Source: Clostridiales bacterium (lineage in GTDB: Bacteria; Bacillota; Clostridia; Christensenellales; Borkfalkiaceae). From it: a stretch of 64,000 nt of DNA. The stretch lies in contig SVHH01000004.1 in the NCBI GenBank assembly GCA_015055945.1, positions 62,001-126,000 of the forward strand. Reading direction: 5' to 3'. Below, one piece after another: positions 63,227 through 64,000 of the stretch. The number at the start of each line of letters is the position of its first letter. The stretch's first letter is position 1. A program made the translations under genes and the position numbers. The notes beneath the pieces are model-generated. The model was not told the DNA's origin, made no database searches, and worked only from the letters and a program-made list of their open reading frames with translations.

Positions 63227-64000
63227 ATGGGAATTGATTTTGTTACGGTTTTAATAGCGGTTATCTCGCTTATACTTTTAGCAGTACCTGCATTTATCTT
63301 GAATAAAATGAAACTTTTGCCTGAAAAGGCAAGTGAAGTTTTATCAACTATCGTTCTTTACGGCTGTCAACCGGCACTCGTGTTTATGAGTTTTCAAGGT
63401 AAAGAATTTGATTCTTCTATCGCAATGAATATGCTTATCGTTGCGGGTATTGCGTTTGCAGTGCACTTAGCAATGTTCGTTGTTGTTAAAATCTTCGTTC
63501 GTGGCGACAGTGCTAAACTTCGCTGCGTGCGCGCGGCAAGTGTTTTCGGTAACTGCGCATATATGGGCGTTCCGTTCTTGCAAACACTTTTTGGTGCGTC
63601 TACCGTTTGGGGCGAAATTATGATTTACACCGCAGTCGTATTGACCGTGTTCAATATTCTTAACTGGACGCTCGGTGTGTATTTAGTTACTGGCAGCATG
63701 AAAAACGTTTCATTAAAGAAAATTATTCTTAACCCTACGATTATTGCAATCGTTTTGGGTTTCGTGTTGTTTATAACGCTCAAAAAACCGCTCGTGGACC
63801 TTGCTGCTGACGGCTCTACTTTGGACTTGATTTTAACTAACCTTGCAAACGCGTGCAACTTCCTTGGTAACACCGTTACTCCGCTTGCGATGTTCGTTAT
63901 AGGTATAAGACTTTCTAATCTAGAAGTTAAAAAGTTATTTAGCGATAAATGGGCGTACATAACTTCTTTCTTAAAGTTAGTTGTGTGTTCACTAATTACC
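63227..64000 (+). CDS. AEC family transporter, cut by the window end
   Basis: The frame is open from ATG 63227 to the window end (258 codons). The product is hydrophobic with regular membrane helices; VFGNCAYMGVPFLQTLFG near 105 and NPTIIAIVLGFVLF near 165 are typical of the auxin-efflux-carrier family of organic-acid or unknown-solute permeases. AAAGGAAA lies before the start, 25 bases after the exonuclease gene. The C-terminal helices are missing. Confidence 0.85.
   Translation, partial: MGIDFVTVLIAVISLILLAVPAFILNKMKLLPEKASEVLSTIVLYGCQPALVFMSFQGKEFDSSIAMNMLIVAGIAFAVHLAMFVVVKIFVRGDSAKLRCVRAASVFGNCAYMGVPFLQTLFGASTVWGEIMIYTAVVLTVFNILNWTLGVYLVTGSMKNVSLKKIILNPTIIAIVLGFVLFITLKKPLVDLAADGSTLDLILTNLANACNFLGNTVTPLAMFVIGIRLSNLEVKKLFSDKWAYITSFLKLVVCSLIT

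Overview
The window looks like a chromosomal stretch of a low-GC, anaerobic, Gram-positive bacterium (Bacillota, Clostridia). Signs are the HrcA/CIRCE heat-shock control, a ZTP riboswitch, single-chain clostridial-type PurL, alpha-2 GlyRS, rubrerythrin, many lipoproteins and no outer-membrane genes. A gut Christensenellales-like lineage is a guess from gene content only. Nearly all genes are on the + strand.

Layout. 1-2708 is the end of an integrated mobilizable element: a Mob/Pre-like relaxase fragment, two small ORFs and a large serine recombinase whose stop codon lies inside a tRNA-Ser(GCT) gene; a 35-bp copy of the tRNA 5' end remains as a scar. 2848-6846: a VanW-like protein and the TrkA/TrkH potassium uptake pair. 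6959-19722: a ZTP-riboswitch-controlled purine operon, purE-purF-purM-purN-purO-AICARFT-purD-purL-fhs, making IMP from PRPP and its own 10-formyl-THF supply. PurH is split here into a PurO-type cyclohydrolase and a stand-alone transformylase. 19781-20860: a DUF6809/XRE pair with palindromic operators, and a candidate structured RNA on the minus strand. 20860-27604: an ATP-grasp ligase, Hsp20 and HtpG (both with CIRCE operators), and a MacB/FtsX-type ABC transporter. 27842-36089: hrcA-grpE-dnaK-(ygjV-like)-dnaJ-prmA-mtaB-hinT. 36319-38018: three tandem paralogous zinc-ribbon membrane proteins, each with its own promoter, plus a small XRE regulator. 38068-47675: rubrerythrin, an M50-like membrane protease, an NlpC/P60-like lipoprotein, GlyRS, GlnRS, an iron alcohol dehydrogenase and a lipoprotein. 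47820-64000: guaB, a 41-residue small protein joined to a large secreted protein, CPBP protease, rlmH, M14 peptidase, tadA, prs, pth, mfd, a PrsA-like lipoprotein, a DEDDh exonuclease and an AEC transporter cut by the window end.

The most unusual signal is a family of intergenic elements of about 100-240 bp, at least eight complete copies plus fragments (after purF, grpE, dnaK, hinT, glnS and the alcohol dehydrogenase, some in tandem). Each starts at the stop codon of the upstream gene. Each is bounded by the fixed pattern T-NNN-C-[TG]GCG at the left and CTTG-NNN-C at the right, and is closed by an outer stem whose arms are gene-specific: the right arm is the reverse complement of the 3' end of the upstream gene. 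The pairing is kept while the sequence changes, and internal hairpins also covary. I do not recognise this family; it is the best candidate here for an undescribed element or 3'-UTR RNA system.
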